From Rhodospirillaceae bacterium (lineage in GTDB: Bacteria > Pseudomonadota > Alphaproteobacteria > UBA8366): a stretch of 24,464 nucleotides of DNA. The notes under the pieces are model-generated. The model worked only from the letters and a program-made list of their open reading frames with translations, was not told where the DNA came from and did not search any database. Positions 15,285-23,226 of this stretch are shown here, in pieces (position 1 is the stretch's first letter; every line of letters begins with the position of its first letter). Made by a program: the position numbers and the translations under genes. Location: positions 128,592-153,055 of the forward strand of contig PARQ01000027.1 in assembly GCA_002711555.1 (NCBI GenBank). Reading direction: 5' to 3'.

Positions 15285-16811
15285 TTGGTCGTGGATGCAA
15301 GCAAAGAAGATTTATTAATTGGCGTATGTGGTGCCGGGGCCATGGGACGTGGAATTGTCCAAGTAGCCAGCGTCGGCGGCGTTCGGGTCAAAGTGTTTGA
15401 TATAAACAAGGAGCAGCTCGAAGAAGCATTTAAGTTTATCGATAATATGCTTGGTAGGGCAGTTGAAAAAGGCCGCATGCAGCAAGAAGCCCGACAGGAT
15501 GCTGTGTCTCGTATAGAGTTGGTTGGTGCCATATCGGACTTGAGTGATTGTGAGATAGTTATTGAGGCAGCAACTGAGAATTTAGAAATTAAAAAGAAAA
15601 TATTTGCTGAAATAGAGGATGTCGTTTCAGACAATACTATAATCGCGACGAATACATCGTCATTGTCGGTAACGACTATTGCATCAGCGTGCAAGAGGCC
15701 AGAACGAATTGCCGGGTTTCATTTTTTCAACCCCGTTCCTTTGATGAAGCTTGTAGAAGTGATCGACGGTGTATTAACAGAACCTTGTGTTGGCGACCAA
15801 TTAATGACCCTAGGATCAAGGATGACCAGGGAGCCGGTTCGCCTCAAGGATGCGCCCGGTTTTCTCGTAAATCAGGTAGGAAGAGGCTACAATGTTGAGA
15901 CGCAGCATTTGCAGGCAGAATGCGTGGGCGAATTTGTTGACTTTGATCGAATTCTCCGTGATGGCGCTGGTTTTCGGATGGGGCCATTCGAATTAATGGA
16001 TTTGACTGGCCTTGATGTCACTCACCCAGCTTCAGAATTAATATATCGTCAGTTTTTCGATGAACCAAGGTATAGGCCATCACCGGTCATGCAATCCCGA
16101 ATGGAGGCAGGCATCCTTGGACGGAAGACAAATCGTGGATACTATGTTTACGAAAATGGCAAGAAGTTGGAGCCCGAAACGAAGGCTCTCCCAAAGTACG
16201 ATGGTGGCCCGGTTTGGATCAGTAAAGCTGAGCCAGATGGACATGCTGCATTAAGCGATGTTGCAAACAGTTGCGGTGCTAAAATAGTTACAGGTGATAC
16301 ACCACCCGACGGAGCTCTAATTCTAGTCACTCCTGTTGGACAAGAGGTCACTCAGACAGTAGTAGATCAGGGGTTAGATGCTACCAGAACGCTGGGTGTC
16401 GACTATCTTGTTGGGCTCGGGACACACCGTACAGTCGTTAGTAATCCAGCAACAAGTATTGAATATCGTGATAGAGCCCTTGGATTGCTTAATAATGATG
16501 GTGTTGGTGCCACGGCAATACGAGATTGTCCGGCTTTTGTTTGTCAACGTGTGCTGGCTACTATTTGCAATATTGGCTGTCAAATTGCTCAGCTGGGCAC
16601 AGCAGAACCAGAGGATATCGACAAAGCAGTGGTGCTGGGATTGAATTACCCATCCGGTCCGCTGTCATTCGGTGAAACATTAGGACCAAAGAATGTTCTA
16701 AAAATACTAGAAGGTCTATACACCTCGTATGGCGATCCGCGGTATCGGCCAAGCCCCTGGCTTCGGCGTCGCGCAATGCTGGGGCTATCGCTGTTTGATA
16801 AAGAGATATAA
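15285..16811 (+). CDS. paaH: 3-hydroxyacyl-CoA dehydrogenase, PaaH/PaaC type with duplicated C-terminal domain
   Basis: Product of 508 aa, starting at TTG 15285 with GGGAGGG about eight bases upstream. The next in-frame GTG (15291) is further from that site. The NAD domain holds GAGAMG (16-21). Catalytic residues are S125 (NTSSLS), H146 (GFHFFNP) and E158 (LVEV). After the first helical C-terminal domain (about 187-292) comes an RFF-type Rossmann-like insert (about 325-395) and a second C-terminal domain (about 410-508). PRYRPSP recurs at 261-267 and 485-491, showing the duplication. This is the layout of PaaH/PaaC, which oxidises 3-hydroxyadipyl-CoA to 3-oxoadipyl-CoA, as opposed to the shorter 3-hydroxybutyryl-CoA dehydrogenases. 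The thiolase 35 bases downstream fits the next step. The symbol rests on architecture and neighbour. Confidence 0.9.
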   Translation: MVVDASKEDLLIGVCGAGAMGRGIVQVASVGGVRVKVFDINKEQLEEAFKFIDNMLGRAVEKGRMQQEARQDAVSRIELVGAISDLSDCEIVIEAATENLEIKKKIFAEIEDVVSDNTIIATNTSSLSVTTIASACKRPERIAGFHFFNPVPLMKLVEVIDGVLTEPCVGDQLMTLGSRMTREPVRLKDAPGFLVNQVGRGYNVETQHLQAECVGEFVDFDRILRDGAGFRMGPFELMDLTGLDVTHPASELIYRQFFDEPRYRPSPVMQSRMEAGILGRKTNRGYYVYENGKKLEPETKALPKYDGGPVWISKAEPDGHAALSDVANSCGAKIVTGDTPPDGALILVTPVGQEVTQTVVDQGLDATRTLGVDYLVGLGTHRTVVSNPATSIEYRDRALGLLNNDGVGATAIRDCPAFVCQRVLATICNIGCQIAQLGTAEPEDIDKAVVLGLNYPSGPLSFGETLGPKNVLKILEGLYTSYGDPRYRPSPWLRRRAMLGLSLFDKEI

Positions 16812-16846
16812 TTTTTTGAAATACCTACATAGAGAGGAAAAATAAT

Positions 16847-18052
16847 ATGCTGGATGCTTACATTTATGACGGTAAACGGACTCCCTTTGGCCGTTATAGT
16901 GGTTCGCTCTCGAGTGTGCGCCCCGATGATCTACTTGGGAGTGTCATAAAAACCATTATTGAGGAAAATCCGGTCAATCCAGATGATATTGATGATGTTT
17001 ACGTAGGTTGCGGTAATCAAGGTGGAGAAGACTCCAGGTGTGTCGCTCGTCATGCTGCTTTATCAGCAGGACTGCCCACTACAACGCCAGGTGTTGTATT
17101 TCAACGAAATTGCGCAAGTGGGCTTACTGCTATTTCTACAGCAGCCCAATCAATAACAGCCGGTGAAGGCGATTTTTTTGTTGCTGGTGGTGTAGAGAGT
17201 ATGAGCCGAGCCCCTTTTGTCGTTGGGAAAGCAGATTCGGCCTTTAATCGCCAGTTTAATGTTTTTGATAGCACTATAGGATCGCGCTTCCCAAATAAGA
17301 AAATAGTCGATCAGTACGGGGATGATAGTATGCCCCAGACCGCAGATAACTTGGCTGAGGAATTTCAAATCACTAGGGAGGATGCCGACTCATTTGCTCT
17401 TGCCTCTCAAAACAAATATGAGGCTGCGGAAAAGGATGGGTTTTTTGCGGATGAAATTGATTCGGTAACGTACGATGGCGGTCGGAAGATCGGAGAAGTA
17501 ACAGTAAGTGATGATGAACATCCGCGCCGTGGTTCGACTATGGATGGGCTTGCAAGATTGCGCGAGCTTAATAAGGGCGGAGTTACAACCGCTGGTAATG
17601 CATCCGGTGTGAATGATGGTGCTGTTGCTATGATTATTGGATCTCAAAAGTTAGGCGAACAAACCGGAATGAAACCCATTGCTCGCATTATCTCGAGTGC
17701 TTCAGCGGGTGTTGAACCTCGCATAATGGGCTTTGGGCCGGTGCCTGCGTCCCAGAAAGCTCTCCAGCGAGCTGGCCTCGAACTAAAAGACATGGACATA
17801 ATTGAAATTAATGAGGCTTTCGCTGCTCAAGTCCTAGCCTGTTTACGTGGCTTTAACGTAGCTCTCGACGATAGTCGGGTTAACCCCAATGGTGGAGCAA
17901 TAGCGCTTGGTCATCCTTTGGGCGCCTCTGGCCCTCGAATCGCTCTTACGGCGGCAAGAGAGTTGCAGCGTCGGAATGGAAAATATGCGCTAGTGAGCCT
18001 TTGTGTTGGCGTTGGTCAGGGCGCGGCAATGATCATGGAGCGATGTGATTAA
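16847..18052 (+). CDS. pcaF: Thiolase, 3-oxoadipyl-CoA thiolase (PcaF/PaaJ)-like
   Basis: Product of 401 aa with GAGAGGAAAA before the ATG. The N-terminus YDGKRTPFGRYSGSLSSVRPDDL is the characteristic 3-oxoadipyl-CoA thiolase opening. Catalytic residues are C89 (RNCASGL), H356 (NPNGGAIALGHPLGASG, with the Pro typical of PcaF) and C386 (SLCVGVGQG). It cleaves a 3-oxoacyl-CoA with CoA to acetyl-CoA and a shortened acyl-CoA, giving succinyl-CoA in the case of 3-oxoadipyl-CoA. It lies in the same operon as the PaaH-type dehydrogenase. A general acetyl-CoA acetyltransferase role cannot be ruled out from sequence alone. A hairpin with a T-run follows the gene. Confidence 0.92.
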   Translation: MLDAYIYDGKRTPFGRYSGSLSSVRPDDLLGSVIKTIIEENPVNPDDIDDVYVGCGNQGGEDSRCVARHAALSAGLPTTTPGVVFQRNCASGLTAISTAAQSITAGEGDFFVAGGVESMSRAPFVVGKADSAFNRQFNVFDSTIGSRFPNKKIVDQYGDDSMPQTADNLAEEFQITREDADSFALASQNKYEAAEKDGFFADEIDSVTYDGGRKIGEVTVSDDEHPRRGSTMDGLARLRELNKGGVTTAGNASGVNDGAVAMIIGSQKLGEQTGMKPIARIISSASAGVEPRIMGFGPVPASQKALQRAGLELKDMDIIEINEAFAAQVLACLRGFNVALDDSRVNPNGGAIALGHPLGASGPRIALTAARELQRRNGKYALVSLCVGVGQGAAMIMERCD

Positions 18053-18096
18053 TAAGTTTGGTAGGCCGTCTTCAACAAGCCGATTTTAAAGTCAAT

Positions 18097-18140
18097 AAGG
18101 GGGTCGCCCTTCAACATTAGTTGGGCACAGCCCCCTTTTT
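18097..18140 (+). terminator. Rho-independent terminator-like hairpin between thiolase and gcdH
   Basis: AAGGGGG (18097-18103) pairs with CCCCCTT (18131-18137). An inner GCCC/GGGC pairing extends the stem, and the 3' arm runs into TTTTT (18136-18140). It lies 45 bases after the thiolase stop and only 20 bases before the gcdH ATG. It should end most thiolase transcripts, and it leaves almost no room for a separate gcdH promoter downstream of it. Confidence 0.7.
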
Positions 18141-18160
18141 GGTTAAAGGATTAAGGTAAC

Positions 18161-19336
18161 ATGGCACAGAAATTTGTATGGGATGATGCGCTTCTTTTGG
18201 ATGATCAATTGTCTGAAGAAGAACGGCAAATTCGCGATTCTATAGCTAGTTTTGCACAGGCTGAATTAATGCCCCGTATTCTAAAATGGAATAGAGAGGA
18301 AACGTTTGACCCCGATATAATGAAAGAATTTGGATCGCTTGGAATACTCGGGGCGACCATACCTGACTATGGCTGTGCTGGTATTGGGCGTGTCGCATAC
18401 GGCTTGGCGTGTCGGGAGCTTGAAAGAGTTGATACTGCTTTCCGATCCGCTGTAGGAGTGCAAACCGGGCTAGCGATGTCTGCAATATACGATTTCGGCT
18501 CTGCTGAACAAAAAAACCGGTTTCTGCCCTGTATGCGGGAGGGTAGCTTGATAGGTTGTTTTGGTCTAACCGAACCTGATCACGGGTCAGATGCGGGATC
18601 ACTGCAAACCCGAGCAAAGACTTGCGATGGTGGTTATAAGTTGAATGGCACAAAGGTTTGGATAACTCATTCACCTGTCGCTGATCTCTTGATTGTTTGG
18701 GCTAGAGATGATAGCGGCAGTATTGGTGGTTTTATTTTAGAACGGGGTATGAAGGGATTAGAAACCCCAAAGATCGAGGGTAAGTTTGGCGTTAGAGCTT
18801 CTCCAACCGGCTTTATCATGATGGACGATGTTTTTGTGCCGAAGGAAAATCGTATGCCAAACGCGAATGGGCTTGGCGCCCCCCTAACTTGCTTAAATAA
18901 CGCACGTTTTGGTATTTGCTGGGGTGCCCTTGGGGCCGCTGAATTTTGTTGGCAGGCAACGCGGCAATACGTAATTGATCGCAAACAATTCGGTAGGCCG
19001 CTTGCAGCAAATCAGATGATCCAAAGAAAACTTGCCGATATGCAGACCGAAATTTCCATTGGTCTGCAGGCAGTTCTTCGTGTTAGCCGACTGGCGGATG
19101 AGAGTAAAGCGTCCCCGGAAATGATTAGTCTTGTAAAACGCAACTCGACTGGGAAAGCGTTAGAGGTGGTTAGACATTGTCGAGATATGCATGGTGGAAA
19201 CGGTATAATTGATGAATATCATATTATTCGTCATTTAGGAAACATGGAAGCCATCAATACGTTAGAGGGAACCGCAGATATTCATGCATTAATTCTTGGG
19301 CGTGCTCAAACTGGCATTCAAGCATTCACTGGTTGA
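18161..19336 (+). CDS. gcdH: Glutaryl-CoA dehydrogenase
   Basis: Product of 391 aa with AAGG ahead of the ATG. The sequence follows the glutaryl-CoA dehydrogenase pattern closely throughout: ELERVDTAFRSAVGVQ, CFGLTEPDHGSDAGS, LNNARFGICWGALGAAEFC, and the C-terminal EAINTLEGTADIHALILGRAQTGIQAF. E369 is the catalytic base (human E370). R95-S96 match the residues that hold the distal carboxylate of glutaryl-CoA (human R94-S95). The enzyme oxidises and decarboxylates glutaryl-CoA to crotonyl-CoA in the cytoplasm, with electrons going to ETF. Glutaryl-CoA could come from lysine, tryptophan or odd-chain dicarboxylates. Its place next to PaaH/PcaF-type genes favours dicarboxylate degradation (inference). 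Confidence 0.94.
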   Translation: MAQKFVWDDALLLDDQLSEEERQIRDSIASFAQAELMPRILKWNREETFDPDIMKEFGSLGILGATIPDYGCAGIGRVAYGLACRELERVDTAFRSAVGVQTGLAMSAIYDFGSAEQKNRFLPCMREGSLIGCFGLTEPDHGSDAGSLQTRAKTCDGGYKLNGTKVWITHSPVADLLIVWARDDSGSIGGFILERGMKGLETPKIEGKFGVRASPTGFIMMDDVFVPKENRMPNANGLGAPLTCLNNARFGICWGALGAAEFCWQATRQYVIDRKQFGRPLAANQMIQRKLADMQTEISIGLQAVLRVSRLADESKASPEMISLVKRNSTGKALEVVRHCRDMHGGNGIIDEYHIIRHLGNMEAINTLEGTADIHALILGRAQTGIQAFTG

Positions 19337-19394
19337 GCCACTGATTGTTTTTTTATCGTTTCAGGTAACTTGGACATAGCGTAGAGTAAATGTT

Positions 19395-20981
19395 TTAAGG
19401 AGCCGGTAGACCTTCAATCATTACATTGAGGCAGCCTGGCATGCCACTTGTAAGGGCATTTCCCAGTGCGGGTTGAAGTTCGGTAGGATTTTTGATGAGT
19501 GCACCGTGACAACCTAGGCCTATAGCTGCTTGGTCGTAAGCTGTTGGCCTTAGTTCGCAGCCATAGGCTCTTTGACTGCCGTAATCGCGAAGCTGTATTT
19601 GGTATTCTGCATTCCAACGCGCATCATTTCCAATAACCGCTATAAAATCTGCACCGTAACGGGAGGCGGTTTCGAATTCTGCAAAATGAAAACCGACCGT
19701 GCCATCGCCCATCAGGGCAATCACAGTAGACTCAGGTCGCGCAATCTTTGCCGCAAAGGCATAACAGAGGCCTCCGCCAATTGCCCCGGACAGCCCGTTG
19801 ATCACTCGCGTCGGGGAATGGATTGTAGCTTGCGCCCATTGTCCAAATTCGCCACCATCAACAATGAGTATTGGATCATTTGCGCCATTAATAACTGTCT
19901 GAATTGCTTCCCCTACTATTGCGGGATGAATGCCTTTAGTAGTTTTTCGGGAGGTGGAGCGATATGCAATAGCAGTGCTAACTTCTTTGCGCCAGCCGTT
20001 GCGATTTGTCAAAGCTTTTGTCTGGCACAAAGCGTTTGCAAGGGTAGTGGCATTTGCAATAAATGTGGCATTTATGTTGTTCCCCAGCATTTTCTCTGCT
20101 TGTTCCAATTCTTTTTTATCCGGGTCTGCGATGATAAATTTGCATCCCGGAGAAAAGATCGGTGGTTGGCCATTGCCCAAAGTGAAATCGAGACGTTTTC
20201 CAATCGAAAGAACTAAATCTGATTTAACTAGCGTAGAAGCAAATCTTCCAAGAGACGGATCCTTGACCCCCCGAGGGCTCTCCATGTTGATAGTGGGAGC
20301 ATCTAATGCGTTGGACAACATATCATGCAAGTTACCAGTGCGACTGTGATTGAGCATAGGACCGGTAAGTATTATGGGGTGAACGGCTTTTTTGATAGCG
20401 TGGACAATTGTATTTATTATTTCAAGGGAGGGCTTCTTAAGTTTAGGTTTAAAGGCCTCAAGGCTAGCTTCATTGGGGTTTGTCGCTAAACTAGTTAAAT
20501 TGTCAAAGGGAAGAGCCAAATGTACTGGACCAGGTCTTTCCGATTTTGCAATTTGAATACAACTGGCTATTTCTGTGCTGATTGTGTCGACACCTTTGGA
20601 CCGACAAGAGTATTTTGTAATAGCGGATGATGCACTGACTTGATCTAGCTCCTGAAAAGCATTTTTGCCGTCGGCAGCTCTAGGGGAGTCTCCACTTAGA
20701 AGCAAAACCGGGCTCTCTGCTAACCGGGCTGAGTACAGGGGAGATAAAGAATTGGCAAATCCGGGTCCCGCTGTTACCAGGGCTACGCCAATTTCGCCGG
20801 TTAATTGTGCATAGGCATCTGCCATATAGGTCGCTGCGGCCTCGTGACGAACATGGTAGATCGCAATTCCGGCATCTATGCATGCATCGAAGATTGGCAT
20901 GATTTGATTGCCTGATAGCGCAAATATATGTTTGACTTTAGCCTTGCGTAGCGTATTTACAACCAGTTCGGCTCCTCGCAT
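19395..20981 (-). CDS. ThDP-dependent enzyme, acetolactate synthase/benzoylformate decarboxylase superfamily
   Basis: Product of 528 aa from ATG 20981, with GGAG seven bases upstream on the minus strand. The frame stays open to 21287, but those extra 102 codons overlap the divergent gene and show no homology-like pattern. The PYR domain holds the ThDP-activating E47 in YHVRHEAAATYMADAYAQL. A central domain follows. The C-terminal PP domain has the metal/diphosphate motif GDGTVGFHFAEFETA (425 onward) with N452 in IGNDA. Family reactions are decarboxylation of 2-oxo acids or carboligation and cleavage of C-C bonds. Superfamily members with this 'GDGTVGFHFAEFETA' form are often labelled acetolactate synthase without proof. 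No small regulatory (ACT) subunit lies nearby, which argues against an anabolic acetolactate synthase. It is convergent with gcdH. Confidence 0.88.
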   Translation of the reverse strand: MRGAELVVNTLRKAKVKHIFALSGNQIMPIFDACIDAGIAIYHVRHEAAATYMADAYAQLTGEIGVALVTAGPGFANSLSPLYSARLAESPVLLLSGDSPRAADGKNAFQELDQVSASSAITKYSCRSKGVDTISTEIASCIQIAKSERPGPVHLALPFDNLTSLATNPNEASLEAFKPKLKKPSLEIINTIVHAIKKAVHPIILTGPMLNHSRTGNLHDMLSNALDAPTINMESPRGVKDPSLGRFASTLVKSDLVLSIGKRLDFTLGNGQPPIFSPGCKFIIADPDKKELEQAEKMLGNNINATFIANATTLANALCQTKALTNRNGWRKEVSTAIAYRSTSRKTTKGIHPAIVGEAIQTVINGANDPILIVDGGEFGQWAQATIHSPTRVINGLSGAIGGGLCYAFAAKIARPESTVIALMGDGTVGFHFAEFETASRYGADFIAVIGNDARWNAEYQIQLRDYGSQRAYGCELRPTAYDQAAIGLGCHGALIKNPTELQPALGNALTSGMPGCLNVMIEGLPAP

Positions 20982-21091
20982 CCGACCACTCCATATGCTC
21001 AAATTATTAATGCAAAGTCGTGCTACTTGTGTTGTGGTTAAATTTCTTAAAAAGCAGACAAGCAATCGAAGAAGGGCCACAGGAAAAGCAA

Positions 21092-21097
21092 TATAAT
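21092..21097 (+). promoter_or_regulatory. Candidate -10 box (TATAAT) for the HtrA-like gene
   Basis: An exact TATAAT lies 49 bases before the ATG at 21147, inside the 165-bp gap between divergent genes. No clear -35 is seen at the usual spacing (21069-21074 reads AAGAAG), so an activator or an extended promoter would be needed. Confidence 0.35.
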
Positions 21098-21146
21098 ATG
21101 GTAAAAATAATGGGAAGAACTTTTTTAATTCGAGATAGGTCGCTAA

Positions 21147-22124
21147 ATGTCTGATGATAATCAAACTGAGATCCCAGCGGAAAATTATCCGAAAATCGGT
21201 AATTATAAGTTCGATTTGGAAGAAAAGTTGACGGGCATCTTGGCCCTTCGGTCTCAAATGGGTTCCGACGCTTTTACTGCTGGTCACCTAGGCACTGAAC
21301 GTGAGGGACACGGAGTTCTAATAAGTGAGAATGGTTTGGTGCTTACAATTGGCTATCTTATTACCGAAGCTGATACCATATGGCTAGTTGATGCTACAGG
21401 TGTTGCAACTCCAGCTCACACGGTTGGCTACGACCAAGAAACCGGGTTCGGGCTCGTGCAGGCGCTCGGAAAATTAACTGTGCCCCATTTGGCTCTTGGG
21501 GAGTCAAGTGCATTGCGGGTTGGTGATCCAATTATTATCGGGGGAAGTGGTGGAATAGAAAAATCTGTCGCTGCAAGTGTTGTCTCTAAACGCGAGTTTG
21601 CGGGTTACTGGGAATATGTTTTGGATGAGGGCATATTTACTGCGCCCGCTCATCCTTTCTGGGGTGGTTCTGGCGCAATCGATCAAGCAGGAAACTTAGT
21701 GGGCATAACTTCACTTTTCGTGCAGCAAGCGACAGCAGAAGATACGCCTTTTCACGGGAACCTGATCGTGCCGATCGACTTGTTCAAACCGATAATGAAT
21801 GATTTAGTGCGGTACGGACGCGTGCAGAAACCACCGAGACCCTGGCTCGGTATCATTATGAGCGAAATTCAGAATGCACTGGTTGTTGCTAATATCAATG
21901 AACGGGGGCCAGCCAAAACTGCTGGTTTGGAAGTAGGCGATATTATTTTGGGTGTTAATGGAAATCAAGTTGACGATTTGACATCTCTTTTCCGCGGGAT
22001 TTGGCGTGTCGGTCAAGCTGGTGTCAAGGTTCCATTGATTATTGTGCGTGATGGTGAGGTTATGGAGATAGGCGTATCATCTGTGGACCGCAATTCAATA
22101 TTAAAATCTCCCAAAATACATTGA
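21147..22124 (+). CDS. HtrA-like (S1C) protein with PDZ domain and degenerate catalytic triad
   Basis: Product of 325 aa. The trypsin-like fold is recognisable from EGHGVLISENGLVLTIGYLI (53-72) through GGSGAIDQAGNLVGI (173-187). A PDZ domain covers about 232-315 (PWLGI, RGPAKTAGLEVGDIILGVNG). Compared with DegP-type sequences, the His of TNxHVV is Y70, the Asp of TDLALL is G100, and only the Ser (S175) remains. There is no signal peptide or membrane anchor, unlike periplasmic DegP/DegQ, so it is probably cytoplasmic. It should not be an active serine protease and may act as a peptide-binding or scaffolding protein. Similar alphaproteobacterial proteins are known to me as 'S1C family' entries; their role is not. 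It is divergent from the ThDP enzyme and convergent with the isocitrate-dehydrogenase-like gene 28 bases away. Confidence 0.85.
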   Translation: MSDDNQTEIPAENYPKIGNYKFDLEEKLTGILALRSQMGSDAFTAGHLGTEREGHGVLISENGLVLTIGYLITEADTIWLVDATGVATPAHTVGYDQETGFGLVQALGKLTVPHLALGESSALRVGDPIIIGGSGGIEKSVAASVVSKREFAGYWEYVLDEGIFTAPAHPFWGGSGAIDQAGNLVGITSLFVQQATAEDTPFHGNLIVPIDLFKPIMNDLVRYGRVQKPPRPWLGIIMSEIQNALVVANINERGPAKTAGLEVGDIILGVNGNQVDDLTSLFRGIWRVGQAGVKVPLIIVRDGEVMEIGVSSVDRNSILKSPKIH

Positions 22125-22152
22125 TCAATGAGCAAATAAAAATACGGAAATC

Positions 22153-23220
22153 CTAAGAGTCAGTGCATCTAATTTTTTCGGCGACCAGCTCTCCAAAAGC
22201 GTCAGTAGATAATGGTCCCCCGAGGTCTGGTGTACGGGTAGCTATGTTGGAGAGCTGCTCGTTAACAACCTGATCAATACGGGTTGATGCTTCCAAAAGA
22301 TCAGGCCTATTCTGGCGAATCCCGAGCGTTTCAAAAAGCATTGCCGCTGATAGTATCATCGCTGTTGGATTGGCAATATTTTTCCCGGCTATGTCGGGAG
22401 CCGCTCCATGTGCCGCCTGTGCCATAGCATGGCTTTGGCCTGCATTAACAGAAGGCCCTAAACCCAATCCACCCGTGAGTTCTGCTGCAAGATCAGAAAG
22501 AATATCTCCGAATAAATTAGTTGTGACTACTACATCAAAATGGGAAGGTTTGCGTACCAATAGTGCTGCCATAGCATCAACAAAATAATCCTCGATCTCA
22601 ACGTTGTAATCGGATGCCACTTCCCTGCACACCTCTACAAAAAATCCATCTGACATTGTTAGAACATTTGATTTGTGAACGATGGAAAGCCGACCACGGC
22701 GTTTGATTGCTAATTCGCATGCTTGACGTGCTATTCGTTCGGAACAATTCCGGGTTATGCGCCTTATAGATATAGCCATATCCTCCGACGGCATGAATTC
22801 TCCGTTGCCTTTATGCATATTGCGAACTGCATAGAAACCTTCTGTATTCTCTCGGAATATTACCAGATCCATCTCGTCAACAGCTGCCGGTACGCCAGGG
22901 CGAGTTTTGGATGGACGAATGTTGGCATATAGGTCTAAACCGCCTCGAAGCTTCGCCGATGGATTTATGCCACCTTCAGCTGGATCAGGATAAACAGCGG
23001 TATCTGCCGGCCCAAGGATAATGCCGTCGGCTTCTACAGCTTTTTCCCAAGTTGAGTCTGGAATAGTCGACCCATTTTTGTCTAAACTCGCCAATCCGCT
23101 GTCTGCAGTTTCAATTTCAAGTCCTAAATTAAACCGGTGGCTAGCGGCTTTCATAACTTCTCTTGTGGCCGAGACAATTTCTGGCCCTATTCCGTCTCCA
23201 TCTAAAAAAATAATTTTCAT
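22153..23220 (-). CDS. Isocitrate/isopropylmalate dehydrogenase family protein (beta-decarboxylating)
   Basis: Product of 355 aa, the family's usual size. Motifs are LDGDGIGPEI (6-15), ANIRPSKTRPG (99-109), FRENTEGFYA with Y130, K183 in HKSNVLTMSDG, D215 in VDAMAA, metal ligands D239 and D243 in NLFGDILSDLAAELTGG, and AHGAAPDIAGKNIANPT (270-286). It should oxidise a (2R,3S)-3-alkylmalate-type substrate with NAD and Mg or Mn, then decarboxylate it. The RPSKTRPGVP stretch resembles homoisocitrate and isopropylmalate types more than NADP-isocitrate dehydrogenase. Substrate is unresolved; tartrate/D-malate is also possible. It is the last gene of a minus-strand operon, starting six bases after the two tandem TAG stops of the lipoprotein gene. 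No Shine-Dalgarno is obvious, so translation may be coupled. Confidence 0.88.
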   Translation of the reverse strand: MKIIFLDGDGIGPEIVSATREVMKAASHRFNLGLEIETADSGLASLDKNGSTIPDSTWEKAVEADGIILGPADTAVYPDPAEGGINPSAKLRGGLDLYANIRPSKTRPGVPAAVDEMDLVIFRENTEGFYAVRNMHKGNGEFMPSEDMAISIRRITRNCSERIARQACELAIKRRGRLSIVHKSNVLTMSDGFFVEVCREVASDYNVEIEDYFVDAMAALLVRKPSHFDVVVTTNLFGDILSDLAAELTGGLGLGPSVNAGQSHAMAQAAHGAAPDIAGKNIANPTAMILSAAMLFETLGIRQNRPDLLEASTRIDQVVNEQLSNIATRTPDLGGPLSTDAFGELVAEKIRCTDS

Positions 23221-23226
23221 AATCTA

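Noticed and set aside
15173..15694. 173-codon minus-strand frame over the start of the 3-hydroxyacyl-CoA dehydrogenase
   Set aside because: It is the antisense shadow of a clearly functional NAD-binding domain, with Ser/Thr-rich low-complexity translation and no motif.
20982..21287. 102-codon N-terminal extension of the ThDP enzyme frame
   Set aside because: It overlaps the start of the divergent HtrA-like gene, has no domain-like sequence, and ATG 20981 has a proper Shine-Dalgarno and the normal family N-terminus.
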